DNA of 64,000 nt from Polaribacter dokdonensis (GTDB taxonomy: Bacteria; Bacteroidota; Bacteroidia; Flavobacteriales; Flavobacteriaceae), in contig NZ_CP101505.1 of NCBI RefSeq assembly GCF_024362345.1, forward strand, positions 2,005,501-2,069,500. The letters are read 5' to 3'. Below are positions 8,702-19,300 of this stretch, piece by piece. The first letter of the stretch is position 1. Each line of letters starts with the position of its first letter. A program made the position numbers and the translations under genes. The notes beneath the pieces are model-generated. The model was not told the DNA's origin. It ran no database searches and saw only the letters and a list, made by a program, of their open reading frames with translations.

Positions 8702-10780
8702 ATGAAAAGCGTTCAAAAACTATTGTTCACAACTGCTATAGCTTCTATAGCTTTTGTTTCTTGTAAAAACGATAAACCAGAAGAAGAAAAAGTAGCTGGT
8801 ATTGTATTAGAAAATATGGATACCTCTGTAAAACCTACAGATGATTTCTTTAGACACGTAAATGGATCTTGGTTAGACAATACCGAAATTCCTGATGACC
8901 AAACTTCTTGGGGTGGTTTTAATCAACTACGTAAAAAAACAGATGCAGATGTTTTAGAAATTTTAAATGTAGCCATTCAAGAAAGAGATTTCCCAAAAAT
9001 AAAAGATGCACAAGGAAATGAAATAGATTCAGATCAAGAAAAAGCAGTTAACTATTATGAAACCATAATGGATACTGTTGCAAGAAACAAACAAGGCAAA
9101 GCACCTGTTATGCCTTATTTGTCTAAAATTGATGAAATTGTAACTAAAAAAGATATAGAAACATATTTAACCAATATGGCTCCTTATGGAGGAGGAGGTT
9201 TTTACGGTTTTGGTGTTTTTAACGACCTTAAAAACAGTAGTCAGTATGCAGGTTATATGGGTGGAGGTTCTTTAGGTTTAACTAGAGATTATTATGTTGA
9301 TGCTAAAGTAAAAGATAAGTTAGAAAAATATGAAATTTTTATAGCTAAGATGCTACAAGAATTTGGTGATGATGAAGCAACTGCAAAACAAAATGCGGCT
9401 ACAATTGTGGCTTTCGAAAAAAGTTTAGCCGAGCCAATGATGACTAAAGAAGAAAGCAGGGATATTAGAAAGTTATACAACCCAATGTCTATAGAAGAAC
9501 TTCAAAAATTAGCACCAGCTATAGATTGGTCTGCTCATTTAGAAGGTATTGGTGTTGGAGACTTAGAAACTGTTATTGTAACAGATCTAGGTTACTTTAA
9601 AGAAATGAGTAATATTTTTGAAAATAGGTCAGTAGAAGACATCAAATTATTGTTACGTTGGAACACAATTAACAGTGCTTTAGGTGCTCTTTCTACAGAT
9701 TTAGAAACTGCAAACTGGGAGTTTTATAGTAAAGAAATGCGTGGAGCTAAAAAACAACGTGCAAGAGACGAACGTGCTTTAAACAATTTAAATGGAGCAA
9801 TTGGTGAAGCTTTAGGTAAATTGTATGTAGAAAAAATGTTTCCTCCAGAGGCTAAGAAAAAAGCAGAGGAAATGATAGATAATGTAATGCTTGGTTTTGA
9901 AAAAAGAATATCACAATTACCTTGGATGAGTGAAGTTACTAAAGAAAAAGCTTTAGAAAAATTACACAAATTAACGGTTAAAATTGCTTATCCAGATGTA
10001 TGGAAAGATTATTCTGAATTGCAAGTAAAAGGTTTAGAAGAAGGTGGCTCTTATTTTGAAAACGTAATCAATGTTACAAAATGGAATTATAACCAAAACA
10101 TGAATAAATTAGGTAAAGAAGTAGACAGAACAGAGTGGGGCATGTCTCCACAAACTGTAAACGCTTACTTTAATCCTGTAAACAATGAAATTGTATTTCC
10201 TGCAGCAATTTTACAACCTCCCTTTTACGATTATAGAGCAGATGAAGCTGTAAATTATGGTGGAATTGGTGCTGTTATTGGTCATGAAATATCTCATAGT
10301 TTTGATGATTCTGGAGCACGTTTTGATGGTGATGGAAATCTTAAAAACTGGTGGACAGATGCAGATTCTGAAGAATTTAAAAAAGCTGGTAAAAAGTTAA
10401 TAGATCAATACAGTAATATTGTTGCTATAGATAGCATGCACTTAAATGGTGAGTTTACCTTAGGTGAAAACATTGGAGATTTAGGTGGTGTACAAGCTGC
10501 TTATGAAGGTTTACAAATTTTCTTAGAAAAGAATGGAAGACCAGGAGAAATAGATGGCTATACTCCAGAACAACGATTTTTCCTTTCTTGGGGTACCATT
10601 TGGAGAACTAAAATGAGAGATGAGGCTCTTAAAAATTTAATAATGACAGATACTCATGCTCCTGGAATGTATAGAGCCTACATGCCTCTTAAAAATGTAG
10701 ATGCATTTTATGCTGCTTTTGATGTTAAAGAAGGTGATAAAATGTATTTAAAACCAGAGGATAGAGTTAGTATTTGGTAA
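8702..10780 (+). CDS. M13 (neprilysin/PepO-type) zinc metallopeptidase, lipoprotein
   Basis: 692 residues. A signal peptide with lipobox (IAFVSC, Cys21) predicts a lipid-anchored envelope protein. The M13 N-terminal domain begins DFFRHVNGSWLDNTEIPDD. The catalytic zinc site is HEISH (His528, His532) with the third ligand in ENIGDLGG (Glu589). NAYFNPVNNEIVFPAAILQPPF precedes it, as in the family, and the C-terminus ends with the family-typical Trp (RVSIW). It should cleave peptides in the periplasm or at the surface. Stand-alone gene, terminated at 10805-10839. Confidence 0.95.
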   Translation: MKSVQKLLFTTAIASIAFVSCKNDKPEEEKVAGIVLENMDTSVKPTDDFFRHVNGSWLDNTEIPDDQTSWGGFNQLRKKTDADVLEILNVAIQERDFPKIKDAQGNEIDSDQEKAVNYYETIMDTVARNKQGKAPVMPYLSKIDEIVTKKDIETYLTNMAPYGGGGFYGFGVFNDLKNSSQYAGYMGGGSLGLTRDYYVDAKVKDKLEKYEIFIAKMLQEFGDDEATAKQNAATIVAFEKSLAEPMMTKEESRDIRKLYNPMSIEELQKLAPAIDWSAHLEGIGVGDLETVIVTDLGYFKEMSNIFENRSVEDIKLLLRWNTINSALGALSTDLETANWEFYSKEMRGAKKQRARDERALNNLNGAIGEALGKLYVEKMFPPEAKKKAEEMIDNVMLGFEKRISQLPWMSEVTKEKALEKLHKLTVKIAYPDVWKDYSELQVKGLEEGGSYFENVINVTKWNYNQNMNKLGKEVDRTEWGMSPQTVNAYFNPVNNEIVFPAAILQPPFYDYRADEAVNYGGIGAVIGHEISHSFDDSGARFDGDGNLKNWWTDADSEEFKKAGKKLIDQYSNIVAIDSMHLNGEFTLGENIGDLGGVQAAYEGLQIFLEKNGRPGEIDGYTPEQRFFLSWGTIWRTKMRDEALKNLIMTDTHAPGMYRAYMPLKNVDAFYAAFDVKEGDKMYLKPEDRVSIW

Positions 10781-10804
10781 TAAATAACATTTTTAAAAGT
10801 ATTT

Positions 10805-10839
10805 AAAAGCATTCAAGAATATTCTTGAATGCTTTTTTT
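10805..10839 (+). terminator. Rho-independent terminator after the M13 peptidase
   Basis: Perfect inverted repeat with 16-bp arms, 10805-10820 and 10821-10836 (core AGCATTCAAGAAT / ATTCTTGAATGCT), running into seven T. It lies 24 bp after the stop codon. Confidence 0.92.
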
Positions 10840-10895
10840 GTAAAAATATACTAATCTTAAAAAATAAATTGTAACTTGTACTACTAAACCCCTAG

Positions 10896-10914
10896 TCAAA
10901 TACCAGGTATTTGA
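10896..10914. promoter_or_regulatory. Palindrome upstream of the gliding/adhesin operon
   Basis: TCAAATACCAGGTATTTGA is a perfect 9-bp inverted repeat around one central base, preceded by ACCCCTAG and followed by T-rich sequence. It lies just before the signal-peptide coding sequence of the first operon gene. It may be a regulator site or an RNA hairpin near the 5' end of the mRNA; the sequence alone does not decide. Confidence 0.45.
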
Positions 10915-10926
10915 TTTTTAATTTTT

Positions 10927-13900
10927 ATAGTTATCAGAAAAGGTGCCCCCTACATACTCCTTTTACTACTACTTAGTACACAAGTTCTTGTTTCTCAAGA
11001 ACTGTTGAAACCTGTTTTAGAATTTACCAATGCTTGTGCTAGTGATTCCTTCAATTCTTACCAATTAGAAGTAACATTTATCAATAATGTATTTAACTCT
11101 GATAATGAATTTACCATTGAACTATCTAACAAAGATGGTGATTTTACTACTCCAACTGCTTTAAAAACAATTTCTGATAAAAACAGTGCTTTTAGATTCA
11201 CCTCTGAGTTTCAAATACCTGTAAATACAGCTGGTGCTAATTATAAAATTCGCGTAAAATCTTCATCACCAGAAACCTATAGCCCAGAAACAGATTCTTT
11301 TGAAGCCTATTACATGTCTATAGATATGTTAACCTTAAATAATTTTGAAAACGTTGTTCTTTGTGAAGGTGATAGCAAAGAAATTATTGCTGATGGCAAT
11401 TCAAATAATGAATATCAATGGTATAAAGATGGAGAGAAATTAACTCTTGGAGGCAATTCTCTATCTGTAAATTCTCCAGGATTATATTACTGCGAAATTT
11501 ATTACGGCTCATGTAATTCACCAGCAACCTCTAATATTGTAGAAGTTAGCACTAGTGATGCTACAGAAGCTCAAATTTTAGGAGATACAAATGTGTATCT
11601 GTGTGAAAACGATACTTACCTTCTTGAAGCAAGTGTTAATAATAATTTATATACTTATTCTTGGTTTAAAGACGGAGTAAAAGTTACTAGTTTACCTGAC
11701 TATACACCTTCAATAACCATTTCTGATTTAACTGATTTAGGCTCTTATACTCTAGAGGTTACTAATGAGTTTGGATGCAGCTACACATCTAATTCAGTTA
11801 CAATAGAAAATGTAAATACTGATTTTTCTGTTGAAATTAACACCGCAAATTCTATTAATATTTTTGCAGGAGAAAGCAAAGAGCTTTCCATTACTCACGA
11901 TGCTCAAAATGCAGAAATTACTTGGTTTAAAGATAATATTCAGGTTCCAAATTCCAACTCACTTAGTATAAACATTACAGAACCAGGAACGTATTATGCT
12001 ACTGTAAAAAGTACTTCTAATAATTGTACTGAAACAAAACCTTCTGAAAATATTGTAGTATCTAGTTTCATAGAATTTGATGCAACAATAATCACAGCTA
12101 CAGACTACACAGCATGTGATTCATCAGATATACAACTAAGTTTAGCTTCTGTAAAAGCTATAGATATAAACAACGTTTCTTATGATTTATCTGATGCTCA
12201 AATTGCTCTTTTAAATTTTGAATGGTTAAAAGATAATACAGTTGTAAATGGAGCTACAGAAAAGCAAATCAACATAAACACTTATGAGAATAATGGGGTT
12301 TACTTTCTAAAAATAACTAATGGTGCAATTGCCTCAAAATCTAATAGTTTAGAAGTAAGTTTAAAGCTACCTGTAATAGATATAACTTCTAGTAGCACAT
12401 CAAATTCTTATTGTGATAACAAACAAATTACGCTTACTTCAAGTGTAAATTTGGGTTTAAGTTATCAATGGTATTTAAACAGTACTGCAATACCAAATGC
12501 TATAAATGAAACTTATGATGTTTCTGAAACAGGAGTCTATTATTTAGAGCAATCAGACACAAATGGTTGTATAACCACGTCTAACGAAATTGCAATTACT
12601 AATGTAGATAGTGATTTTACCATAAGTACAAATTCAACTTCTGAAACATTCATCCTATTTGGAGAAACAAAGGTTTTAGAAATTACTCACAATGCAGAAA
12701 ACCCTGTAATTAATTGGTTTAGAAATGATATTTTAATTTCTAACTCAAGCTCTACAAGTTTAACCATTAATGAAAGTGGTACTTACTATGCAACTGTTAC
12801 AAACACTGTAGATGGATGTTCTGAAACTAAAAGCTCTGAAAATTTCATTGTAAATTCAATTGAAAGTTTTAACGCTAAAATTGCAACCTTACCAAATTAT
12901 GTTGAGTGTACATCAGACAGAACTCAGTTGTTATTAGAAAGCATAAAAGCTGTAGATGTAAATCAAAATGTGCACGATTTAACCAGTGCTCAAATTAGTT
13001 TACTCAGCTATAATTGGTACAAAGATGATGTTCTTTTAAACGGATTTACCAACAATCAATATACCATAGATACACATGTAGAAAATGGAAACTATGTATT
13101 AGAAGTTACAAATGGTAGTATAAAATCTAAATCAAATTCATTAGACATTGTTTTAGGTGTTCTTGAGCCTGTAATTAATTCAAACGATCAAACAAATACA
13201 TTCTGCAGCACCAAACAAATTATACTCAGTTCTACCCAACAAAATGGAGTTTCTTATCAATGGCTTTTAAATGGTTCTCCTATTTCTGGAGCAACAGAAG
13301 CTACTCTAGAAATAGATGCTGCAGGTGCTTATGAAATTGAGGTTACCAATAAAGAAGGTTGTGCAAAAACTTCGAACAATATTGTTATTGATAATTTTGA
13401 CACTAATTTTACAATAGCTACTTCTACAGGAGCATCAAGCGTTATTTTAGATGGCGAAACTAAAGTACTAACCATTTCTCATAATGCTCAAAATGCCATA
13501 ATTACTTGGTTTAAAGATGATATAGAAATTCCAAACTCAAATACAAATTCTTTAACTGTAACACAGCCTGGTATTTACTATGCTATCGTAGAAAAATCTT
13601 TAGATGGATGTTCTGAAACTAAAGCTATAGACGCTATTTCTGTAAATGCTGTTGAAAGTTTTACAACTACAATTACTGCTTTACAAAACTATTCTGAATG
13701 TTCTTCTTTACAAACTCAGCTTACTTACAATAGCATAGAAGTAAAAGGTAAAAATGGTGGTATTTATGAATTAACTTCTGGTCAAATAGAACTTTTAGAA
13801 TTTGAATGGTATAAAGACAACAATATAATTACAGGTACTACAAACAGTGCTATAACAATCAATAATTATGAAGAGAATGGAAGCTATTTTCTTAGAATTA

Positions 13901-14673
13901 GAAATGGTGCTATAACATCAACATCAAATACTTTAAACATAAAATTAGGGCTACCAGAAATTACAATTTCATCAATTGATGATACTTATGCCCTTTGTTT
14001 AAATAAAGAGGTAGTGCTTTCTACCACACAAATTAATGGATTAAGCTACCAATGGTTTTTTAACAATGCAGAAATTGTAGGTGAAACAAATTCTACTCTA
14101 GAAGTTATTGAAGTTGGTAATTATACAGTGGAAGCTACTGGATTTGGGTGTTCAAGAATCTCGGATCAAATTGACATTAAGTCTTTTGATGGCAATTCTA
14201 TCGAATTTAATTTCGATAATGAAATAACCATTCAAGAAGGAGAAACAATTACCATTTCTGCAAATGGAGCTGATACTTATGAGTGGTTTGATGAAGATAA
14301 TAATCTTATTGAAACCTCTTCTAGTGTAGACATAAATAAAGCTGGTAATTATAGAGTAGTTGCCTATTTAAATGGTTGTTCTATAGAAAAATTCTTTACT
14401 GTTCTTGTAGTTTCAGGCAACATTTATGTGCCCAATATTTTAACGCCAAATGGAGATGGAGTAAACGATTCTTGGAAAATTCCACCTGAGTTTGCATTTA
14501 AAAACAATATAGAAGTAGAAATCATTTCTAATGCTGGACGAACTGTTTTAAGGCAAAAAAACTATCAAAATAATTGGCCAGACATTAATATAAAAACAGC
14601 CAGTTTATATTTCTATATCATAAGAGATGAACAGAATATTATTAAAAAAGGTACCATAAATATTTTAAAATAA
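10927..14673 (+). CDS. sprC: SprC-like large surface protein with Ig-like repeats and type B type IX secretion sorting domain
   Basis: The first gene of an sprC-sprD-sprB-sprF-like operon. The reading frame opens after a stop at 10912-10914 and at once encodes a signal peptide (IRKGAPYILLLLLLSTQ). No ATG, GTG or TTG precedes it; only ATT (10921), ATA (10927) or ATC (10933) could start it. The first standard codon, TTG at 11005, would remove the signal. The body is Ig-like beta domains in a repeating unit of about 264 residues (three copies, starting near 11809, 12601 and 13393), each with motifs such as ITWFKD, GTYYATV and SYQWYLN. The last about 85 residues (VPNILTPNGDGVNDSW through to the end) are the gliding-motility-associated C-terminal domain that directs export. 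The gene symbol is from gene order and architecture. Confidence 0.78.
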   Translation: MVIRKGAPYILLLLLLSTQVLVSQELLKPVLEFTNACASDSFNSYQLEVTFINNVFNSDNEFTIELSNKDGDFTTPTALKTISDKNSAFRFTSEFQIPVNTAGANYKIRVKSSSPETYSPETDSFEAYYMSIDMLTLNNFENVVLCEGDSKEIIADGNSNNEYQWYKDGEKLTLGGNSLSVNSPGLYYCEIYYGSCNSPATSNIVEVSTSDATEAQILGDTNVYLCENDTYLLEASVNNNLYTYSWFKDGVKVTSLPDYTPSITISDLTDLGSYTLEVTNEFGCSYTSNSVTIENVNTDFSVEINTANSINIFAGESKELSITHDAQNAEITWFKDNIQVPNSNSLSINITEPGTYYATVKSTSNNCTETKPSENIVVSSFIEFDATIITATDYTACDSSDIQLSLASVKAIDINNVSYDLSDAQIALLNFEWLKDNTVVNGATEKQININTYENNGVYFLKITNGAIASKSNSLEVSLKLPVIDITSSSTSNSYCDNKQITLTSSVNLGLSYQWYLNSTAIPNAINETYDVSETGVYYLEQSDTNGCITTSNEIAITNVDSDFTISTNSTSETFILFGETKVLEITHNAENPVINWFRNDILISNSSSTSLTINESGTYYATVTNTVDGCSETKSSENFIVNSIESFNAKIATLPNYVECTSDRTQLLLESIKAVDVNQNVHDLTSAQISLLSYNWYKDDVLLNGFTNNQYTIDTHVENGNYVLEVTNGSIKSKSNSLDIVLGVLEPVINSNDQTNTFCSTKQIILSSTQQNGVSYQWLLNGSPISGATEATLEIDAAGAYEIEVTNKEGCAKTSNNIVIDNFDTNFTIATSTGASSVILDGETKVLTISHNAQNAIITWFKDDIEIPNSNTNSLTVTQPGIYYAIVEKSLDGCSETKAIDAISVNAVESFTTTITALQNYSECSSLQTQLTYNSIEVKGKNGGIYELTSGQIELLEFEWYKDNNIITGTTNSAITINNYEENGSYFLRIRNGAITSTSNTLNIKLGLPEITISSIDDTYALCLNKEVVLSTTQINGLSYQWFFNNAEIVGETNSTLEVIEVGNYTVEATGFGCSRISDQIDIKSFDGNSIEFNFDNEITIQEGETITISANGADTYEWFDEDNNLIETSSSVDINKAGNYRVVAYLNGCSIEKFFTVLVVSGNIYVPNILTPNGDGVNDSWKIPPEFAFKNNIEVEIISNAGRTVLRQKNYQNNWPDINIKTASLYFYIIRDEQNIIKKGTINILK
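11809..14184 (+). repeat. Three diverged tandem repeats of about 790 bp inside the SprC-like gene
   Basis: Equivalent sites occur at 11809 (NVNTDFSV), 12601 (NVDSDFTI), 13393 (NFDTNFTI) and 14182 (SFDGNSIE), a spacing of 792, 792 and 789 bp. Each unit encodes about 264 residues, several Ig-like domains. Identity is moderate, so the copies are old. Confidence 0.75.
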
Positions 14674-16281
14674 GTGTGTAGAAAACAAAGACATATCATT
14701 ATTTTATTTTGTACAGTAACATCACTGTATTCACAAGATTCTGTGGAAAAGATTTTTAATCGATTTTCATCTCAAAGTTTTGTGAAACAGAACACCTATT
14801 TACTGAACCCAACTTTTACTGTGGTTAATGAAACTAATAAATCAATTGCCATTTTAAGTAGAAATAGCTTTATAGGTTTTGAGGGTTCTCCTGTGCTAAA
14901 CATTCTTGGTTTTTCTGGTAGAATTGATGAAAACATTGGAGCAGGAGTTGGTATTTACAGACAAAGAATTGGCGTTTTTACCAATTTTGGAGCCATTGCA
15001 AACTACGCTTATAAAATACAATTAAGTGCCAAAAGTAACTTGTCTGTTGGGTTTAACTTTATGTTTAGCCATTTTGATCTTGATAGAACCAGAATTGTTG
15101 ACCCTGCATCAGATGCTGTAATTTTCAACTTTCAAGAAAAAACGAATATGATTTTACAATCAGGTATTAATTACAATTATGGCAAGTTTAATATTGGTGT
15201 TAATTTAAGAGATATTGTAGATTATAATTTAAAAGAAGGCGAGTTTATTACGCCTTTTTCAGAAAAGTCTTTTTCTATTCATGCTCAGTTTACTGAACCT
15301 TTAAAAAGTAATATTAACCTATTAAAAGATGGTGTTTTACGATTTTTTTATAGCGCTAATTACAATTCTAACAGCAGCTCTACAGGTAATGTTTTGTTCG
15401 ATGTTCCAAAATTGGGTTGGATACAAGGTGGTTATGATGATTTCTTTGGATCATCAGCAGGTTTAGGTATTAGGCTATCTCAAAAAGTAGCCATTTCTTA
15501 CGTTTATGAAACTGGTAAAAATGATTTAGGACCAACAAGTGAGCTAGGTATTGTGTATTCATTTTCTAAAAAACCAACAAATACAATTACTTACAATACA
15601 TCACCAAAAACTGAAATTGATACTATAGAAGAAAATTTGATAAATACAGAAACTGAAAAAAATGAAACTCAAAAAATTAAAAAAGACACTATAAATTCAA
15701 AACAAATAAAAATTGTAAAAAATGAGGATGATGTATTATCAATCAACAAAAAAATAACAGCACTTCAAAATCAGATTGATAGTTTAAAAGCTATAAATAA
15801 AACCAAATCTATCAAAAATGAAAAAGATAGTATATCCCTAAAAAATAAAATCGAAGAATTTCAAAATCAGAAAGACAGTTTATCAATAGAAAATAAGAAC
15901 AAAAAACTCCAAAATGAGAAAGATAGTATATTAATAAAAGACAAGCTTAAAACCTCTCAAATTAGAAAGGATAGTATAGCTGAAGAAAAAAAGAAAACTG
16001 CTGTTTTACCTAAAATGGAAATCATTAAAAAAACAGATGATCTAGAAGAAGGTTTTTACCTAATTGTAAATGTTTTCTCGCAAGAAAAGTATGCAAATTC
16101 TTTTGTAGAAAATTTAAAAGAAAATGATTTAAACCCTAAATATTTTATACATCCTATTAAAAAATACAGGTACGTATACATATCATTTTCAAAGAGTAAA
16201 AGAGAAATATTAAAATTAATTTATAACAATGTGAACGGAAAATATGTTCACGATAAATGGATCTTACAAGTAGAAAACTAA
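14674..16281 (+). CDS. sprD: SprD-like PorP/SprF-family barrel with coiled coil and SPOR-like C-terminus
   Basis: 535 residues, starting with GTG immediately after the upstream stop. A signal peptide (HIIILFCTVTSLYSQ) leads into a PorP/SprF-type outer membrane barrel (about residues 20-290; motifs YLLNPTF, GAGVGIYRQ, NIGVNL, GWIQGGYDDFFG). Residues about 310-450 are a Lys/Glu/Asn-rich coiled coil with repeated KDS[IL] units. Residues about 458-535 (EEGFYLIVNVFSQEKYANSF and on) look like a SPOR-type domain, which in other proteins binds denuded peptidoglycan. Likely role: outer membrane support for surface exposure of the adhesins encoded on each side. Gene symbol from synteny with Flavobacterium. 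Confidence 0.78.
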   Translation: MCRKQRHIIILFCTVTSLYSQDSVEKIFNRFSSQSFVKQNTYLLNPTFTVVNETNKSIAILSRNSFIGFEGSPVLNILGFSGRIDENIGAGVGIYRQRIGVFTNFGAIANYAYKIQLSAKSNLSVGFNFMFSHFDLDRTRIVDPASDAVIFNFQEKTNMILQSGINYNYGKFNIGVNLRDIVDYNLKEGEFITPFSEKSFSIHAQFTEPLKSNINLLKDGVLRFFYSANYNSNSSSTGNVLFDVPKLGWIQGGYDDFFGSSAGLGIRLSQKVAISYVYETGKNDLGPTSELGIVYSFSKKPTNTITYNTSPKTEIDTIEENLINTETEKNETQKIKKDTINSKQIKIVKNEDDVLSINKKITALQNQIDSLKAINKTKSIKNEKDSISLKNKIEEFQNQKDSLSIENKNKKLQNEKDSILIKDKLKTSQIRKDSIAEEKKKTAVLPKMEIIKKTDDLEEGFYLIVNVFSQEKYANSFVENLKENDLNPKYFIHPIKKYRYVYISFSKSKREILKLIYNNVNGKYVHDKWILQVEN

Positions 16282-16302
16282 CATTCATAATACCCCCACA
16301 AG

Positions 16303-19300
16303 ATGAATACCCAACAAACCCTAAAGAAGTGTATAATTGCATTGATTGTAATTATAAGTTTTGCAAATCAATCGTACTCACAAACTTTCGTAGAATTTAA
16401 ACAAAGGCTACAAAATGGAGGTGTAAACCTTAAAGGAGACATCACATTTATTGCAAATAGTATTGTAAGTAAAAATCAAGATGGTACTGTACCCAATGAT
16501 GATTATAATGGAAGTCAAGGAAATAATAAGCTAAATTTAGATTATATAGATATAGATAATGATGCATCTACATTTTCTTCAAGTAAGGCAGCATTAAATT
16601 TACCAAGTTGTTCTAAAGTAGTTTTTGCTGGGTTATACTGGTCTGCTGTTTATCCTAGAAAATACTGGAATGACGTAAATAGTACAAGGGATACTGAGGT
16701 TAACACCATTAAATTTAAGTTACCTAATGAAGAATATCAAGACGTTACAGGTGATGTTATTTTTGATGGCCCAACCATTTCAGGAACAAAAGAGAAAATT
16801 GTTTACACTTGTTTTAAAGACATCACTTCAATTATAGATGCACAAGATTCTCCTAATGGAGATTATGTTGCAGCAAATATTAAAGCAACTGTTAGAGGAA
16901 AAAGTAACACTGGTTCTTCTGCAGGTTGGATTATGGTTGTTATTTATGAAAACGAATTAGAGCCAACAAGAAGAGTATCTATTTTTGATGGTTTTACAGC
17001 TGTAAAAGGAGGTTCTAACTCTGTTAATGCAGAAGTTTCTTACTCTGGTTTTAAAACCATACCTAATGGACCAGTAAGAGCTAAAATGTTAGTTGCTGCT
17101 TTAGAAGGTGATAAATCGATTAAAGGAGATCGTTTTCAAATGAAAGATGTAAATGGAACATTTCAAACACTTTCTACACCAAACACAAATCCAGCAACAA
17201 ACTTCTTTAATGGTTCTATTACCATAAATGATCAATTTTTAGCCAACAGAAATCCTAGTAGTGAAAACACATTAGGTTTCGATGCTGATGTGTTTAACTT
17301 AAACAATATCAACAATCAACTTATTGCAAATAATCAAACAGATGCAGATATCAAATTAACCACAAGTGGAGATGGTTATTGGGTATTTCTAAATGCAATG
17401 AGTGTAGAAATTATTGAACCAGATATAGAACTTGTAAAAACTATAGAAGATGCAAATGGTAATGATATTTCTGGAGGTGAAGTGAATCTTGGTAACGAAA
17501 TTTGGTACAATATTGCCTTTAGAAATAAAGGAAATGACAACTCAATAAATACCAAAATTGTAGACAGATTACCTAAAAATGTAGATTTATTAGAAACTGA
17601 ACTTATTGTTCCTTTAGGAGTAACTTATACTTATCAAGCACCAACAATAGCTAACGAATTTAGAGGAGAACTTGTCTTTGATATTCCTGATAATTTAGTT
17701 GAATTAGGAGACCCAACATACAACATAAGACTAAAAGTAAAAGTAGTAGAATCTTGTAATGAATTAAGAGACGTTTGTTCTAACATTATTCAAAATCAAG
17801 CTTTTGTAGATTACACAGGAGAAATAAATGGAGTAACCACAAATAACACTCCAAGCTATTTTGGGTTAGATGCTTGTAATAGAGGTTATGAAGGGCCATC
17901 TAATTTTTTAGCAGATGTAGATCAATGTACTTACGAAAGAGAAGAAGTATTATGTACAGATACAGTAGATTTAACAGCAGGTGCTGGCTTTTTATCTTAT
18001 ACTTGGAAAAATGCAAATGGAGATGTTATTGGAGATACTCAGACAATTACTGTAGATAAAGTGGGTACATACACAGTAGACAAAGTTGCTCCTGTTGGTT
18101 GTATTAGTAGTCAAGAAATTATAAATGTGGTTTCTTTTATTACACAACCAAACCCTGTAATCGATTTTGCAGATGAAGTTAAAGTTTGTTCAGATGATGG
18201 TTCTGAACTTTCAGAAATTTATTTGTGTGGTACAGAAAGCACCAAACTTATAAAAACAAATATCTATAATTCAAATACCATTTTATGGCAAAAGCTAGAT
18301 GAAGATTCTTGTATAGATGATAGCAGTGCAGATTGCCCAAATACTAACAGTTCTTGTACTTGGAACACTATTAAAACAGGTAATGATTATAGTGCAAATG
18401 AACCAGGTAAATACAGGGTAGAAATTAGAGCACAAGGTGGTTGTTTTAAACGTTATTATTTTGATGTTTTTCAAGCAACATTAGATCCTTTAGTAGATAA
18501 AACAGATTTAATTTGTGGTACAATTGGTAATATCACTATCAATAATATTCCAGCAAATTATCAATTTAGTTTAACTAATGATATTAATGCTTTTCAAGAT
18601 AGCAACTCTTTTGATATTACTGCTGCAGGTAGCTATTCTGTGTTTATCAGAAAAAAAGGCGGTTCTACAACTTCTTGTGTTTATGAATTGCCTGCAATAG
18701 ATGTTTTTGAAAAAAATATAGAAGTAGATTTAATTGTAAATCAAATTCAATGTTCAGATTCTGATGGTACTATTAGAGTACAAGTAAATAATGTAGATGG
18801 CGAATATGTTTATCAACTTTTAAAAGACGGTCAACTGCTATCTGAAACATCTCCAAAAATAGACAATGATCATACATTTGTTGTTTCTGAAGCTGGTGTT
18901 TATACAGTAAAAGTAACAGCACCAAATAGCTGTTCCTTTGAGGGTAATGTTACCATAACAAAACCAGAACCTTTAGCATTAACTGCTGTTACTACTAAAA
19001 ATATTAGTTGTACAAATGGTAGAATAGACCTAACAACTACTGGAGGTAACCCTATTTATAACTATGCAATTTGGTCTATAGATGGTGTAGAGCTTTATGC
19101 AAACCCAACCACAATTCCTATTATGGAATTTTTTACAGATAGCTACTTAGAAATTGAACCAGGAAATGAAGGCGTATATCAATTCGTAATTGTAGATGGC
19201 AATAATTGTTTTACTTTTTCTAATCCAACAGAAGTTATTACAGAACCTTCATTTACGTTCTCTGAATCTATACAGAATGTGAGTTGTAATGGAGATCAGA

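Noticed and set aside
11005..11007. TTG as start of the SprC-like protein
   Set aside because: It would remove a textbook signal peptide that is encoded in frame just upstream, and a type IX substrate needs one.
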